A DNA stretch of 64,000 bases from Corythoichthys intestinalis (GCF_030265065.1 NC_080414.1:32616001-32680000), one strand, 5' to 3'. Counted from the first letter of the stretch, positions 23,062 to 35,194 are shown. The notes: generated by a model not told the origin, from the letters alone. Translations and numbers: made by a program.

Positions 23062-23413
23062 AGATGGGCTGAACATGCACTTGCTTTTGAGGCATAGTTT
23101 GCTTACATGACCTATTCTCTCCTCCGTCAGGTTTTAATGAGGGCGTTGAATCCCAAGGTGAGCTGCTCCGACAGGAGTCGTTCAAAATGTGGGATTCAAA
23201 ATTGCCATTTTGCAGGGGGAAGAATATACAACTCTTTCTCCTGAAAAATTCCTTGCTGGTCTGCAAGGTGGTCAAGGATCAGAAAGGCATGACGAAATAC
23301 ATTTACCAGAGAAAACTCAACGTGAGTCATCCTTTACTTACTTTTTTACCTATGCGATATTCTCAATAAACATAATTTTATTTCTTCATTAGCTAGCTGA
23401 TGTAACGCTGACA

Positions 23414-24560
23414 GGACATGCATTTGGTTGCTCAGCAAAGCAAGTCTTAACTAGTCAATCTCAGATAATAGATTGACGCCTGAGGCATTGGCTGATTTTT
23501 ATGTACACCCGATACATAAGGTGGCAGTGTAGATCCGTAAAATCAGAAAAATAATTGCTCCCTCAAAATCACAAAAACGACGAAGATTAGTAGTGTGGTC
23601 AGTGTAGCGGTAGTAGGCCTTGACGCATTTCGCATGTTGTCCAAGCAAAACATACAGTACATATGTCCAAAACGTGCCCAGAGCTGCTCAGAGAAGCAGC
23701 AAATTTAATCGAGGAAACTCTGAGGAGAACTCCACCAGCTGCCCATGGTGGAGTCCAGTCTGTGGCTTCTACATCGCGCGGGCCAGCGCCTTTAGGGTTA
23801 GGTGATGTCTGATGATGATAGCTGATGATGATAGCTGATGTCTGCTTACGGGAAACTCTAGTATACCTCAGAAGTGGAACGGTCCTTGGCGATCTCCCAG
23901 ATTTTATTATTATTTTTTTAAATCAAGTTTTGAAATAAGGCTAAATGACAGAAATAACTAGCAATTTTCTAAGTAGTTTTACTCTGAACTCCGACATCAT
24001 TTTTACATCATAATGATTTAGTTTGGGTCTAGGGGCGCTCCAGTGTCTCTCTAAAGTGGACCCGTTGTCGAATAGGTCACCGTTTTTCTTCATATATTTA
24101 ATAAAGGGACTTGCGCTCTGAAGCCACCTCATTGCATTCTGAAACCAGCGCATTGCATTACCGCAATGCACATAATGCAAACAATAATCCAAATGAGGGG
24201 CGGCTGGTTTGACTTCGTTTTTACGAGTGGAGGCTGGCTTGACCGCAGTTCTAAACTATCAAAAACTCTTCGATCAACATCTTTATCTGACAGAGCCGAG
24301 ATGATGCCAATAACGTTAATTAATTGCTCTGTTTTGTAGGACACCTATTCAGGGTCCAAATGTCCTGCTTCAATTTGTTCTGAGAAATCTAACATGTCCC
24401 GAGAGAGCTCATGCAAAATCTCAGATAAAGCCGCCATGTTGGGAAGAAATAGGACGAAGCAATCGCTTATTACTCAAACCCCGCCTAGTTCACGCCCGCC
24501 CACCGAGTTTGATGAGCCAATGACAGATAAAATTATTTCATGCGGCCACACGGGGAACAA
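23414..24560. other. Unassigned sequence after copy-2 truncation
   Basis: No recognised coding or element sequence. The point at 23414 where GEF homology ends is a sharp junction. A small GATGATAGCT tandem repeat is at 23812-23840. Confidence 0.4.
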
Positions 24561-24564
24561 GAGT

Positions 24565-24785
24565 GCAAGAATGAAATAAATAAAAAGTCAAATAAATAAA
24601 TAAATGATGAAATAAATGAATAAAAATTGAAATAAATAAATAAAAATTGAAATAAATAAATATAAATCGAAATAAATAAATAAAAATTGAAATAAATAAA
24701 TATAAATTGAAATAAATAAACAAAAATTGAAATAAATAAAAATTGAAATAAATATTGGAATAAATAAATAAATATTGAAATAAAA
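24565..24785. repeat. (AAATAAATAAAAATTGA)n simple repeat
   Basis: About 220 bp of imperfect AAATAAATAxAAATTGA units on the + strand. Low complexity; apparent open frames on the other strand are artefacts. Confidence 0.9.
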
Positions 24786-24897
24786 GCATTTTAATGACAC
24801 TTTTAATTATTTATTTAATTGTGTATTTATTTATTGAATTTTTGCACTCCTGGTCCTCCATAGTATCTGGCCCGCGGGCCGTAGTTAGGGGACCCCT

Positions 24898-25925
24898 GCT
24901 CTATTCAATGAACCTTCCTTCTCTGTGGATACCATTTATAAATCACTCCTTTATGTAAATAAAAGAGAATAAGTATAATTGGATATATTTATTGAAAATA
25001 ACTTTTTAAATGTTCAAAGTTTAAGTGTATATTTCAGAATGAAATTGGATGGGGTCACTTGTTGGAAATATGAATGTTTTTAAGCATCAAAGTGTTCTCT
25101 TTAAATATTGAGAGAGTTTAGATGACATATGCAGAATTAGAAGGAAATTTCACAACTTCAATATAGCTTTAACACAGGGGTTGGGAACCTTTTTGACCGA
25201 GAGAGCCAAAACACCCAACATATTTCTAAATATGTTTCCACGAGAGCCATGCAGTCTGTATGTGTTTGAGTGAATCTCGGATCCATGCAGGCTCCAGTAG
25301 GTCTCCTGCAATATTTGCGGCGACTGTGGTGTAATTCAATGGAAGATTCATCTGAAAAATCCACCTTTTGCCGCGAAACAGTGGTGGTGTGGTTAGGTAA
25401 TATTTATTATTCAAAATGTCTGTCATTTTTAGCTTAGAATCATTAATTGATATCTAATATTCCATTTAAGAAAAAAAAAAACGAAAGAAAAAAATTATTC
25501 ACTCGCATATTTTAAACTTTTAAACAAATTACGTCACAATGAAAAAAATGGTGTCTGTAAATAAGTCATGGATATCTACCTCATATTTATCACTTAATTG
25601 TATTTTTTTGTTGCTGTCGCATTTCCCCCAATATGTTAGATGATAAATAACCGATCCAGAAAAATAAAAATAAAATAAAAATGTTTAAAAGGTATATGAA
25701 ATAGAAAATCTCGACCACTCCTTGATGTCTGCGATTTCTGCATCGCGACCCTTGTTATATTACCATGTTTCACCCATAAAATCCCCAATGAATACGGCTG
25801 TAGCCATTCACATCTGTGTCTTGACATTCGTTGATACATGCTACATGGAGTTTTTGGGTCGAAACAAGGTAAGTACACGATAATATCTCGTTAAAATCAT
25901 GGCGTCTTTAACTATGCTCTCTCAT
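24898..25925. repeat. Duplicate of spacer 14853-16640
   Basis: Aligns with the spacer after GEF copy 1, with the Tc1 relic shortened (15230-15985 missing) and the foldback centre (25690-25925) retained. It supports duplication of whole gene-plus-spacer units. Confidence 0.75.
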
Positions 25926-25926
25926 G

Positions 25927-26159
25927 CGGGGGTGGCGTGGCTCAGTGGTAGAGTAGTTGTCCCCCAAACCAGAGGTTTGTGCGTTCGATTCTCCGCCCTG
26001 ATGAACTTGTCTAAGTGTCCTTGAGCAAGATACTGAACCCCACGTTGCTCCTGGTGCTGCGTCACCAGTAGGTAGATGGCGAGATAGTGTAAAGCGCTTT
26101 GAGCGCCTTGAAAGGTGGAAAAGCGCTATATAAGTATAACACCATTTAACACCATTTAC
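25927..26159 (+). mobile_element. tRNA-derived SINE
   Basis: A tRNA-like head with an A-box (GTGGCTCAGTGGTAGAGTAG) and B-box (GTGCGTTCGATTCTCC), then TGTCCTTGAGCAAGATACTG, and a tail AAAGCGCTTTGAGCGCCTTG ... GAAAAGCGCTATATAAGTAT as in LINE-matched fish SINE tails. It is flanked by imperfect duplications TATGCTCTCTCATG / CATGCTCTCATG. It interrupts the foldback-family sequence, giving the order of insertion. Confidence 0.85.
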
Positions 26160-26169
26160 CATGCTCTCA

Positions 26170-26806
26170 TGATGCATTCCAGAGAAGTGGGAAGTTGGAG
26201 TTTTCTGAACTCCGACGAGGAAAATATCATTGGAACGCCACTCGAAGTGGGAGGTCCAAGTCGCGAAGTCGGAGAAAAAATATCTACCCCGACTTCCAAG
26301 TTGTTTCAATCCGACATCACTGGACAAAATGGCGATGCCCATGGAAACACAACAGACCGTGAATGGTAAAACATAATTTACACCATTATAAAAACATAAT
26401 ATCATTGCGCTTGTGCAAAATAAAAAGAACTCTTCTCTGTGACTTCAAGTGCATTGTGTGTTATTGTGTGTCTGTCAATGAACACATATTTTATGCCGGG
26501 GCTAGACACTCCGCGGTAGGATGGCTACTGGTAGTGAGACAACTTTTATCAATTAAATAAAGAGAGACTCGGACAACACATTGATGACACAATAATGAAG
26601 TTAAATAATAAAATGTTCTCACAATGAATTAGCTTAATGAATTTTCAGATGATTTTTAAATTGACTTTCAGCGAGGATGTAACTAAAGTGGGCAGTTTAC
26701 AGTGTGTGCTATTTACATCAGCCGCCGTTTTTCCTCCACTATTTGATTGCTTGCGAGAAGGCAGGTTTGCCGTAGGTCAAGATGCCTTTTGATAAACATA
26801 ATAAAA
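26170..26806. other. Unassigned spacer with repeat words
   Basis: Contains TCCGACGAGGAAAATATCAT and GGAGGTCCAAGTCGCGAAGT, short words also common in fish repeats (compare, inverted, GACTTCCCACTTCTCTGGAA near 2566). No gene recognised. Confidence 0.35.
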
Positions 26807-27315
26807 AGCAACTTTTCGTGATCAGCCATCATTGCGGTTTACATTCGCTTGGAACGCTTTGAGGTCAGAACTGGTACCATCCGAGTGGGATAAATCCAAC
26901 TTCCCACTTCTCTGGAACGCAGCATCACCTCCAATTAGGGTTTCGATGTTTAAAAATTATATTTTTTAAATGCCCTCCTGGTAAAATGTTTTCTTCCCCC
27001 AGAAAATCGAAGTTTTAAGCTTTCCAAAATGCATCACACGTGCATATCGGACAGTTTTGAAATTTGGCCAAATCGGGGGTCTCAGAGTGGAACTTAAAGC
27101 GGAAATGTGAACTACGGTTGGCCAGCCATAATATCAATGGCTAAACAATTATAAGCATATTTTGGTTATTTTCTTTTTTAACGCAACCCCCCCTTGACAA
27201 CGAAAATGCTTTTCTTCGGCAGTCTTCGGAAATCTTCGGAAATTACGTCACACTGAGAAGTGCGAGGGAAGTCCGCCATAGAACAGTATTGTTTGTGGCA
27301 TTGCTTCTCGGTAAG

Positions 27316-27527
27316 ATGCCACAGCGGTGTGTGGCGATGTTTTGTTCTCACTCAAACGAAAAGTTGTATGAGTGACCAAAGGATAGCAGGGCACGTAAAT
27401 GGACATCTTTCATTCGCACGAAGAGAATGAATTTCACGCCACCAGCGAGTAGTGTTCTCTGCTACAAACACTTCGAAGATGCCTGCTTCCTTAACCGGTC
27501 TGCTTATGATCAAGGATTTGCCAAAAA
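27316..27527 (+). pseudogene. THAP-domain exon, unit 3 copy (broken)
   Basis: Paralogue of 3017-3228. Starts MPQRCVAMFCSHSNEKLYE, then TGA replaces the TGG codon of the EWPKD motif. The C-x2-H half and the GTAAGT donor are intact. A one-base change inactivates this copy, consistent with no selection on this exon after duplication. Confidence 0.7.
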
Positions 27528-29262
27528 GTAAGTGTGATTTTTGGATAGATGACTTTGTCAAAGCAGAGCTGCCAACTGTTGTGGAATGAACCGTAGAAGC
27601 TAGCGAAGTTAGCCAAAAGCTAACTCGTGGCAATCCCCGATCATAGTTGTTGTTGCGTTTGCTAGGTTAAGCGTGTTTAAATTGTGCTTCATCTACGATC
27701 TTGTCCGAAAGGGTTAATCCACTGTCAATCGGGAAAGGGGTGTGGATGTGCATATAAGCGGGTCGGCGTTGCGGTAATTCACGGTCCCGTTGCCGTAAGA
27801 GACACACACCGCCGGTGAGTTTGTGCACATTTATTTGTATTTGTATTATGTATTTCCACCTTCATGCTTCAAGTATTGCATTGTATTTGTTCGGTTCGGC
27901 GTTTCTTTCACGGTGATCGCTTAATAGCCTTCTAGTTTGTGTTTTACGAGAGCCACTGACAGGTGACAGTTGACGAACAAGCGTGTTGGTTTTAATGTCT
28001 CGCAGCGAATCAGCGAGCGTGCAGGTCACGCAGTGAATCATGGGAAATGTAGTCTCGGGACAACACTGAAGTGGTGCTTTGTAATCTGTTTGCTTGTGTG
28101 AAAAAACTACATTTCCTCACGCCATTAGACGCCACTTCCTGCCGAGAGCTTCAAGCTGTCTTCGTACTGTTAGCTCCATGTGTTAATAAAGAAACAAAGT
28201 TTTCAGCATGTCCTGTGTTCTATACCTTTGTCAGCAAAAAGCTCATAACAAGACACTATGCACGATCCGTTTAAGAGACGCTGGGACTGGAGAGCTGTGA
28301 GTAGAAAGAGGCGAGGGGAAGATGAGCGAGAAGCAAAACTTCGCGGTCGAAAGTGGTGGCAGTCCGCTATTATTTTGTTTTTTTATTGTTGCCACAATAA
28401 AGTGGAGAAAGCCATCAATGACTCATCTCCTTCTTTCCCCCCAACGTTTTTATATTATTATTTCATATGCATGAGAGCTGCCGGATCTGCCAAAATGTCT
28501 GATTATTATTTTTTTAAACAATGTCATCTTCAAATCATAAAAATAATAACAGCCTATATCTTACCAATCTTGTAATCTCGATGTGTCTTGTCTCCATTCC
28601 ATGTCAGGTAGTCTAGGCACATTGTTTGCATCCTGATTAGCGTCTGGCTAATACATGTTAGGTCCAACATGAAATTCCAACCTCCTCTTCTTCCTCCAAC
28701 TCTTCAAAAACTTGGATCTCCTCCCTTGCACTCGATCTATCGCTTATATCGCTGTTTGAATCATTGTTTGAAGGGCTTTGTATGGCGGCCTTATGTATGG
28801 AGTGCTGCCATCGCTGTTCCCGGTGTGACGTATCACTTCCGGGTTCGTCCCCTTTCAGGCTCGAACTTCGGAAACGCGATTATTTTGTCAAATATACAAC
28901 ATATAAATTATTTTTTCTTGCTTTATTTGTTGGACAATGTTTAATTGTGACCCTACTTGGCATGTTATGAAATGACTTCACATTTCTGCTTTAGGTCACC
29001 TGAGTGTTTTCCGCCATATACAGTATAAGTAGTTGTAGTAGGGCGAGAGAGAGACAGACAGCGATAGAGAGACGGTTCTGCCCCCTCGTGTCTTTTTTTA
29101 GTATAACTTAAAACAGTAAAAAATATTGAATTTTTGAAATGTATTTATATAGACCCTACCCACCGACGTCACAAAATCACGTGATCGCAGTATTGTTCCG
29201 CCCCATTGTCCGTCATTTTGTGTCTGTATTATCAATGGTCTCAATTGATCGAGCAATTTATA

Positions 29263-29603
29263 ATGCATTTCATGGAAGACCCGGTGCTTTCGGATGCCGT
29301 AAACTCACTGGATGCGTTGCATAAAAGGCGTTATGTGGAAAAGCTTCAGTTTATCCATTCGCCAGATCCATATTTGATGCCTAAATCGATATTTTTCGAC
29401 CCGCTGTCTTCGCCGTCTTTGCCTGACATCTGCTAGCTACCCTGATAATTACAACTATCTTGTCCACACAAAATCAGCCTATTCTCACGAAAGTTTGAAA
29501 AACTTTAAGAGCTTGGAGGCTTATAAATACTTCGTTGCTGGTTGGGTGAAACAGGTCCTCGTCCACGAAAATTCGGCAGGAATCTATCTTGTGCTTGGAA
29601 AGG
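29263..29603 (+). pseudogene. SWIM/YqaJ-type element protein, exon remnant
   Basis: Reads MHFMEDPVLSDAVNSLDALH, then SPDPYLMPKSIFFDPLSSPS; an extra TAGC-like insertion near 29432 shifts the frame. It resumes as YNYLVHTKSAYSHESLKNF, then LEAYKYFVAGWVKQVLVHEN, and meets GTGAGT. I recognise this only as the leading part of multicopy fish proteins associated with SWIM zinc finger and YqaJ nuclease regions. Neither domain itself is in the window, so the assignment is from memory of that family. Confidence 0.5.
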
Positions 29604-30359
29604 TGAGTTACGAAATTTTCAATTCAAAATCTTTTGTTCTTGCTAACATCCACTGTCAAGTCTAATGTATTTCATGTCATTTGTCAATGGAGCTAGGGCT
29701 TTTAATGTTGAAATGGTTTAGCGATAGCACTCTCACTACATACATACGTGTATGTTGTCGGCGATTAGCCTAGCAATGATCTTAATTGTGGTTGTCAGCC
29801 CAAAACCCTCTAAATATATATTAAATGCATCTTACCAGATATAAAATGACTACTACATAATCTGTGGTAATCGTTTGGAGCCCAGTTTTCTCGTCGAATT
29901 GCAGCAGCCCATCTAGCTCTCCTCACCGGTGTTCTGCCAAAATATCCTACATCGGCAAAACGTCCTACATTAGTCGAATTTGACACCTAAAGTACTACCG
30001 TGCGCTCCAAACTTGTTTTGTTTAGATGCATACAGGAATAACGTACTAAAAAAATGCCTGCAGAAAATACTTAAATGTAGTTATATCAAATAAGGACGGT
30101 TTAAATACGCTACATGACTAATGTGGTCAATTGCTTCAAAGCTAACACAAAAAAACACAATGGTTAAAAGTATGAGAGGGTAATACATGCAAACAGTATC
30201 TTTGAGGCAGTGAAAAGGTTCTAAATAACTAAATAAAAACAAAAATGGTGAGTACTCACCGCTTCTAACCGATGTGCGCATGCGTGTGGATGCATGCGCA
30301 AGCGCCCTGAGCATTGTGTAGAACGTTTCGCCGCGTAGTAAGGAATGGCCGAACACCTG

Positions 30360-30464
30360 TTCCGAACACCTGTTCTCTCGGAATCCGGTAGAACTTCAAG
30401 TCCCTCCGTCTTTCTTCTCTGTTATTGCAACCGACCGCCACACACGCCCTCACCATTTTGATTA
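30360..30464 (-). pseudogene. THAP-domain exon start (in element B)
   Basis: Minus-strand MVRACVAVGCNNREERRRDL, then LKFYRIPRE and the sequence leaves the THAP pattern. The sister exon in C continues PRDPERR. The second half is displaced: sequence matching the C-x2-H end lies at about 29840-29930 on the same strand, with unrelated sequence (29935-30358) between them. The element therefore carries an internal insertion here. Confidence 0.55.
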
Positions 30465-30805
30465 TTAATGTTAACGAGCAGAAAACACGCCGTAAATAGG
30501 AGGAATGTACGTAGCCGTAACAGGTAAACACGATGTGTTGACGGACAATTGGGCGGCACCAGTCAGGAGGGCTGAGTTGTGACGTCACGTGGGTAGGGTC
30601 TATAATAGGGGCTGTGCACATTAATGGATATCTAAAAGATGTAAACACGCCAGATTGTAGCAAAAAAAAAAAAAAAAAAAATCAAATTTACACCCGCAGT
30701 CCCTAGGCAGGTAACACAGATACAAAAAGTGAACAATTTGCACCTACTTATTCTATGCCGATGGCGCTAAAACCGAAATCGTGATCACGTTTCAAAGAGC
30801 TCGCG

Positions 30806-30813
30806 TGACGTCA
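30806..30813 (+). promoter_or_regulatory. CRE palindrome upstream of GEF copy 3
   Basis: Perfect TGACGTCA, 145 nt upstream of the ATG, at the equivalent position to copies 1, 2 and 4. Confidence 0.5.
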
Positions 30814-30950
30814 CAAAGAACGATCTTTGGTCTTTGATGTCAAACCACAGTACAAAACAACATCCGCTAGTGACATACCATCAGATGGAGCAGTGGAGTC
30901 AAGTACACAAGACTTATCTGAAGACACCATCTGGACGAAAGACTTCGACC

Positions 30951-33900
30951 ATGGAACAACTTGCATCTGAAATTCTTGCAACAATCGAAGGGCTGGGGGG
31001 TAAGTTAATTAGTCTAAGTTAAACATGCATTATTCTTCTAAAAAAAATTGCAGTTTAGTGACACAGTGGGCTTTTCTGAACTTTGTTCGTTTTGCGTCGT
31101 GTTGTTATCAAGTATTTATGACTACAGCCTTTTATTCGTGACATTGTTTGTCAAAAAATATCAGGACTTGCAGCCCGTTTTCAACATTATTAAAAAAAGA
31201 TAAGATTTTAACATTTAACCGACGGCTGCTTGTCGAGTGGAAAACAACATTTGGGATATCGCGTTGTGCTAAACGCATCGTAGTTAACGGCTAAAATTCA
31301 AACTTTAGGAGCTGAAACGTGAAAAGTCCTCTAACGGCCAAAAACATGTTAAAAAGATTTCCACCTTACGACAATTTAAACATTTAACCGATGGATGTTC
31401 GTCGAGTCGTAAATATTTGGGATATCGCGTTAACTCATCATCATAATCCACATGTAGAGTGCACAATGCATGGGGTATGAAAATCCTCATCCTGAATGCC
31501 AGCAGAGGGCAACGGCATGTTAATGTTGCGGCAAGTGGACGAAGTTTTTGTTTTACTAATCGCCAAAAACATGTCATCGAGGTCCCTCGGTCGGCTCCAG
31601 AGGAAAAGAAACTGACGGGAGGTGTGGCGTGTAACATGGTCAATTTTGGAGCTGGATTCCAGGATTACATACAATGGAACAGGTTTTTTTTTATGCTGCA
31701 ACTCATCCAGTGGTGGGTTTAACCATTTGTGGACGAAAATGTGGTTGTTTGGCGTGTCTATGTATTCTACTTCAGGGATATGTTGATAGATGAATTAAAA
31801 AACAAAAGAACATGAAGAAAATAAATAAATCCCCCTGACTTATTGGGTGAAAGTGGATCATTTTCTGCAACACACTTGGTGATATCTCATGGCACAGCGG
31901 TTGGGAATTACATGTCAATCAAATCATAACATGCATCCATCAGTGTTTCCTCGTTCATTGTTTGTTTTACTTCTTTTCTGCAGAGCACATATTGGAGCAC
32001 CCTCTGAGTTTAACAGATCTGGACCGGATGAGCGACGGTGCAACAAAGTCTGCAACCAGAGAAACGTATGTGACTCTTATACCATTTGTAAATTCATAAT
32101 TTCAAAATAATAACGAGTGCCTATTTTTCATTTAGGTTCATTTTGGCTGAGCTGATTGAAACTGAAAAGGCTTACGTGCGAGACCTGCGAAAGTGCATTG
32201 ATGTGAGTTTCCTTTCTGTGTACGTGCAGTTCTTGTAAGACAAACTTTACTCAAACCTTTGTGTTGGAACTTGCAGACTTACATGAGGGAGATGTTGACC
32301 CAAGAGGAGGAGATCCCTGCAGGACTGAACAATATGGAGGACGTCATCTTCGGGAACTTGTTGGAGCTGTATGAATTCCATCATAAGTAAGTATAAGCAG
32401 CGACTTTTCTCAAAAATGACTGACATTTTTACACTGAGTGGAAAAAATAAATAGGCTACTCCTGGTCATTTCTCATATTTAAAACATACCACCACCACTC
32501 ACTTTTTGGAATGTATTAATTTTTTCCCCGTGTTCTATCTTCAGGATCTTCCTCAAGGAACTGGAAAAACATGAAAGCGTCCCTGAAGATGTCGGATGTT
32601 GCTTTGTCAAATGGGTATTTATTTCCTTGCCACTACCGTAATGATTATCATACTGATTAATGACCCATAAAGAATTCTGAACGTGTTGTTGGTTTTCTTT
32701 AATAGGCTGAGAAGTTCCAATTATATGTGGACTACGGCAAGAACAGTGACAAGTCAACTCTGCTCATCCTGGAGCATACTGTTAACTATTTTAATGTAAG
32801 TTAAATGTCAAGGTTATCCATATGAAATTACAGATTATAATGCTTCATAGTCTAACATTTGTTTCTCTTTCTTTCCATGGGTTCAACAGAAAATTCAGCG
32901 GAAGCACGGACTAGCATTCTCGTTACAATCTTTCCTGCTTAAGCCAATACAGAGAATGACAAAATATCCGCTGTTGTTAAAGGTAAGCCCAAAATATTCA
33001 AGTTCGTTGTTCAGAAAACCAACATAAAATGCAGAAGGTACATTAATGACACGCTCATAATTAAAAAATATTAGCACTAAAAATTCACCAAACAAACAAA
33101 ATAATTCAACAATGTTTAGTTCGTTCAAGTAAATCACATGATTTTGTCTCATGAAAGTCCCCAAACCTAATGCAATGTGCAAAGATTTTATGGTTTTATA
33201 ATCCTTCAGATAATTGCTTTACCACACACATACAAACAGAGCATACAACAATATTCACAGGTATATAATCTTTATGTTCTGTGGGAACAATGTCTTAATG
33301 CATTTTTAAGTGTATTTTTGCTTATTTTAGAATCTCCTCGAGTGCTGTGAAGATGGGAAAGGAGTACTCAAGGAAGCCCTGGAGGTGACTCTCAGCATTC
33401 TGAAGAGAGCCAACGATGCCATTCATTTCTCAGTTCTGGAAGGTACGTTAACATGGGCAAAATGGGCTGGACATGCACTTGCTTTTGAGGCATAGTTTGC
33501 TTACATGACCTATTCTCTCCTCCGTCAGGTTTTGATGAGGGCGTTGAATCCCAAGGTGAGCTGCTCCGACAGGAGTCGTTCAAAATGTGGGATTCAAAAT
33601 TGCCATTTTGCAGGGGGAAGAATATACACCTTTTTCTCCTGAAAAAGTCCTTGCTGGTCTGCAAGGTGGTCAAGGATCAGAAAGGCATGACGAAATACAT
33701 TTACAAGAGAAGACTCAACGTGAGTCATCCTTTACTTACTTTTTTACCTATGCAATATTCTCAATAAACATGATCATTTCATTTCTTCTTTAGCTAGCTG
33801 ATGTAAAGCTGACAGAAAACCCTAAGGGAGACCCTGGCAAGTTTGTTCTTTGGGTGGGCCGTAACTTGATGTATAGCAAAAGAATTGTTCTTAAGGTAAG

Positions 33901-34704
33901 ACATTCTTTCCTCTTTTCCTCATGACAAAGTGAGATTCCCACACGTGTTCCTAACAGGGTTTTGTAAGCCACTTTGACACAATGCTGAGCATTTGTGTCC
34001 ATCTTGCGTTATTTTTCCCCCGTCTTTAGTGAATGTTATTTTTTCTAATATGTTACTTTTAACCTTGCTGCATTTTTTTTCAATGTGAATAAAAGTTAAA
34101 CACCAAATATTGTAACCAAAGAAAAGAAAATCATAAGTTAAAACTCCAACGCATCGAAGATGCTAATGTGGTTTGTTCTGTTCAATAAGTGTTTAAATTC
34201 CAAATGGCCTTATAACCTTCGACTTTCCTCTTTCACCATAGGCGTCAACTGTTCAAACCAAGCTGGACTGGATCGAGCATATCCGGAAGCTAAAGAAGGA
34301 GCACACCCTCCACCTGCCGGGGACGCTCAAACAGCCGATCGGTATTCCTAAAGCCATCACAGCAAAGCTCTACAAGAGGCAAAGGTAATCAGGGAAACTT
34401 CTATCCAATTCTGTTGCTTCTTGGTTTAAAAAAGTTCAAAAAGTGGCGCCTTGATAAATGAGTGACTTGACTTAAAGGTTTTTCAAAATACGAGCCATTG
34501 TTTTGCCATTTATTTATTAGAATTGATGGTGTATGATGGAGACATTTGTGCAGTGAATTTAACCCAATTTGGACTGACACAAATAGTCCACAATTCTTAA
34601 AAAAAAACAAGTATAGCATGTGACTTACATCTCTGATATTGAGCAAGAAAAGATTAAAAACTGAATTGTTGTGTTTTGTTGTTTTTTCTAGGTGCAGGGC
34701 GTGA
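30951..34704 (+). CDS. Stand-alone Trio-type RhoGEF (DH-PH), copy 3
   Basis: Intact paralogue of copy 1, 373 residues. Exons: 30951-30999, 31984-32065, 32136-32202, 32277-32386, 32545-32614, 32706-32795, 32890-32982, 33331-33442, 33529-33719, 33794-33895, 34242-34384 and 34692-34704. Every exon has the same length as in copy 1 and all sites are GT-AG. Differences from copy 1 are a handful of substitutions, e.g. TIERLG to TIEGLG, ENLLEHP to EHILEHP, VGRCFV to VGCCFV, KSTRLI to KSTLLI, and IEHVRKL to IEHIRKL. DH (residues about 45-226) keeps [14 protein letters not shown] and [18 protein letters not shown] keeps KFVLWVGRN and the TKLDWIEH helix. Intron 1 has two copies of the GEF-intron repeat. 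With copy 1 it forms the youngest pair; both may be functional, but expression cannot be judged here. Confidence 0.82.
31200..31440 (+). repeat. Intron-1 repeat of GEF copy 3
   Basis: Two units as at 7020-7330; the second is shortened after GATATCGCGTT, where about 90 bases present in copy 1 are missing. Confidence 0.6.
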
Positions 34705-34822
34705 ACTACAGTGGCTTCGATGATTCCATCAAAGTGGCTCGGCGTCCTTTTTGTTGTTGTTTTTTGCAACATTTGTGAATATAATTTCTTGTACATATTG
34801 TATATAGTTATGTATTTGATCA

Positions 34823-34828
34823 AATAAA
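34823..34828 (+). promoter_or_regulatory. Poly(A) signal, GEF copy 3
   Basis: AATAAA about 120 nt after the stop, in a context identical to copy 1 (GATCAAATAAAATTTCAGCG). Confidence 0.75.
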
Positions 34829-35194
34829 ATTTCAGCGTTATTTGCACAGATTGTTTTTGGCCTTCTTTGTTATTTAAAATGTATAGTAAAATGTTATTGT
34901 GTGGACATGAATTGGGAGAAGAAATCAGAATTTAGTTCATAAAATTTTTCTTTTAGTTTTTTTTTGTTGCATGTGAAAGCACTCCGCAGAAATTTGTCAT
35001 TGTTACATCATCGCGCTTCATATTGAAAATGTTCCAGGTTTTGATCTTTCATATAAAAAGACATACTTGAATGAACTTTTTCATCTCAGATCGTTTTACT
35101 ACAAAATTATCTTATTTCTCTGTTATTTCCTCCCTACTCTTTTGATGTAGATGCAGATTTGGGTATACAAGTGTTCCCAAATGAGTGCATCATA

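Larger units (their letters stand above)
19628..23413 (+). pseudogene. Stand-alone Trio-type RhoGEF, copy 2 (3'-truncated)
   Basis: Same gene as copy 1. Recognisable exons: 19628-19676 and 20032-20080 (alternative first exons), 21132-21213, 21284-21350, 21424-21533, 21670-21739, 21834-21923, 22020-22112, 22461-22560, 23131-23321, and the start of the next at 23393. All splice sites remain usable. Changes versus copies 1/3: four codons lost in the DH exon at 22461 (12-nt in-frame deletion before GILKRAND), KPIQRM changed to KPTQRM in CR3, and FDEGV changed to FNEGV. At about 23414 homology stops inside the first PH-core exon. The rest of PH, the last exons and the poly(A) site are absent; the frame would run on about 20 residues and stop. 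A DH domain alone could still be made, but loss of half the PH domain makes a pseudogene more likely. Confidence 0.8.
29150..30602 (+). mobile_element. THAP/TIR DNA element, copy B
   Basis: TIRs TAGACCCTACCCACCGACG and CGTCACGTGGGTAGGGTCTA. It is inserted in a TATATA-rich site: unit 1 reads TTTATATATAATAGGGGCTG there (about 6408), while here that site is split. Left to right on + lies the SWIM-type exon (29263-29603, ending at GTGAGT after VLVHENSAGIYLVLGK-like sequence), with a small insertion breaking the frame near 29430. On the - strand near the right end is a THAP exon. This copy lacks the hAT-derived block found in A and C, so it shows the older structure. Confidence 0.8.
26807..35194 (+). 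repeat. Duplication unit 3 (paralogous to 2478-11110)
   Basis: Starts at ACTTTTCGTGATCAGCCATC (compare 2477) and runs through the THAP exon, GEF copy 3 and the 3' flank to GAGTGCATCATA, where two elements have inserted. The flank resumes at 38591 (TTGGCTTCGGTTATGTAGGG). Compared with unit 1 it lacks the hAT element and has THAP/TIR element B. Confidence 0.85.

Noticed and set aside
24538-24800. Long minus-strand frames rich in F, Y and I
   Set aside because: Translation of the (AAATAAATTGA)n simple repeat.
25928-26000. Candidate tRNA gene
   Set aside because: A- and B-box-like motifs are present, but the sequence cannot fold a proper acceptor stem and is followed by a SINE body; called as a SINE head.
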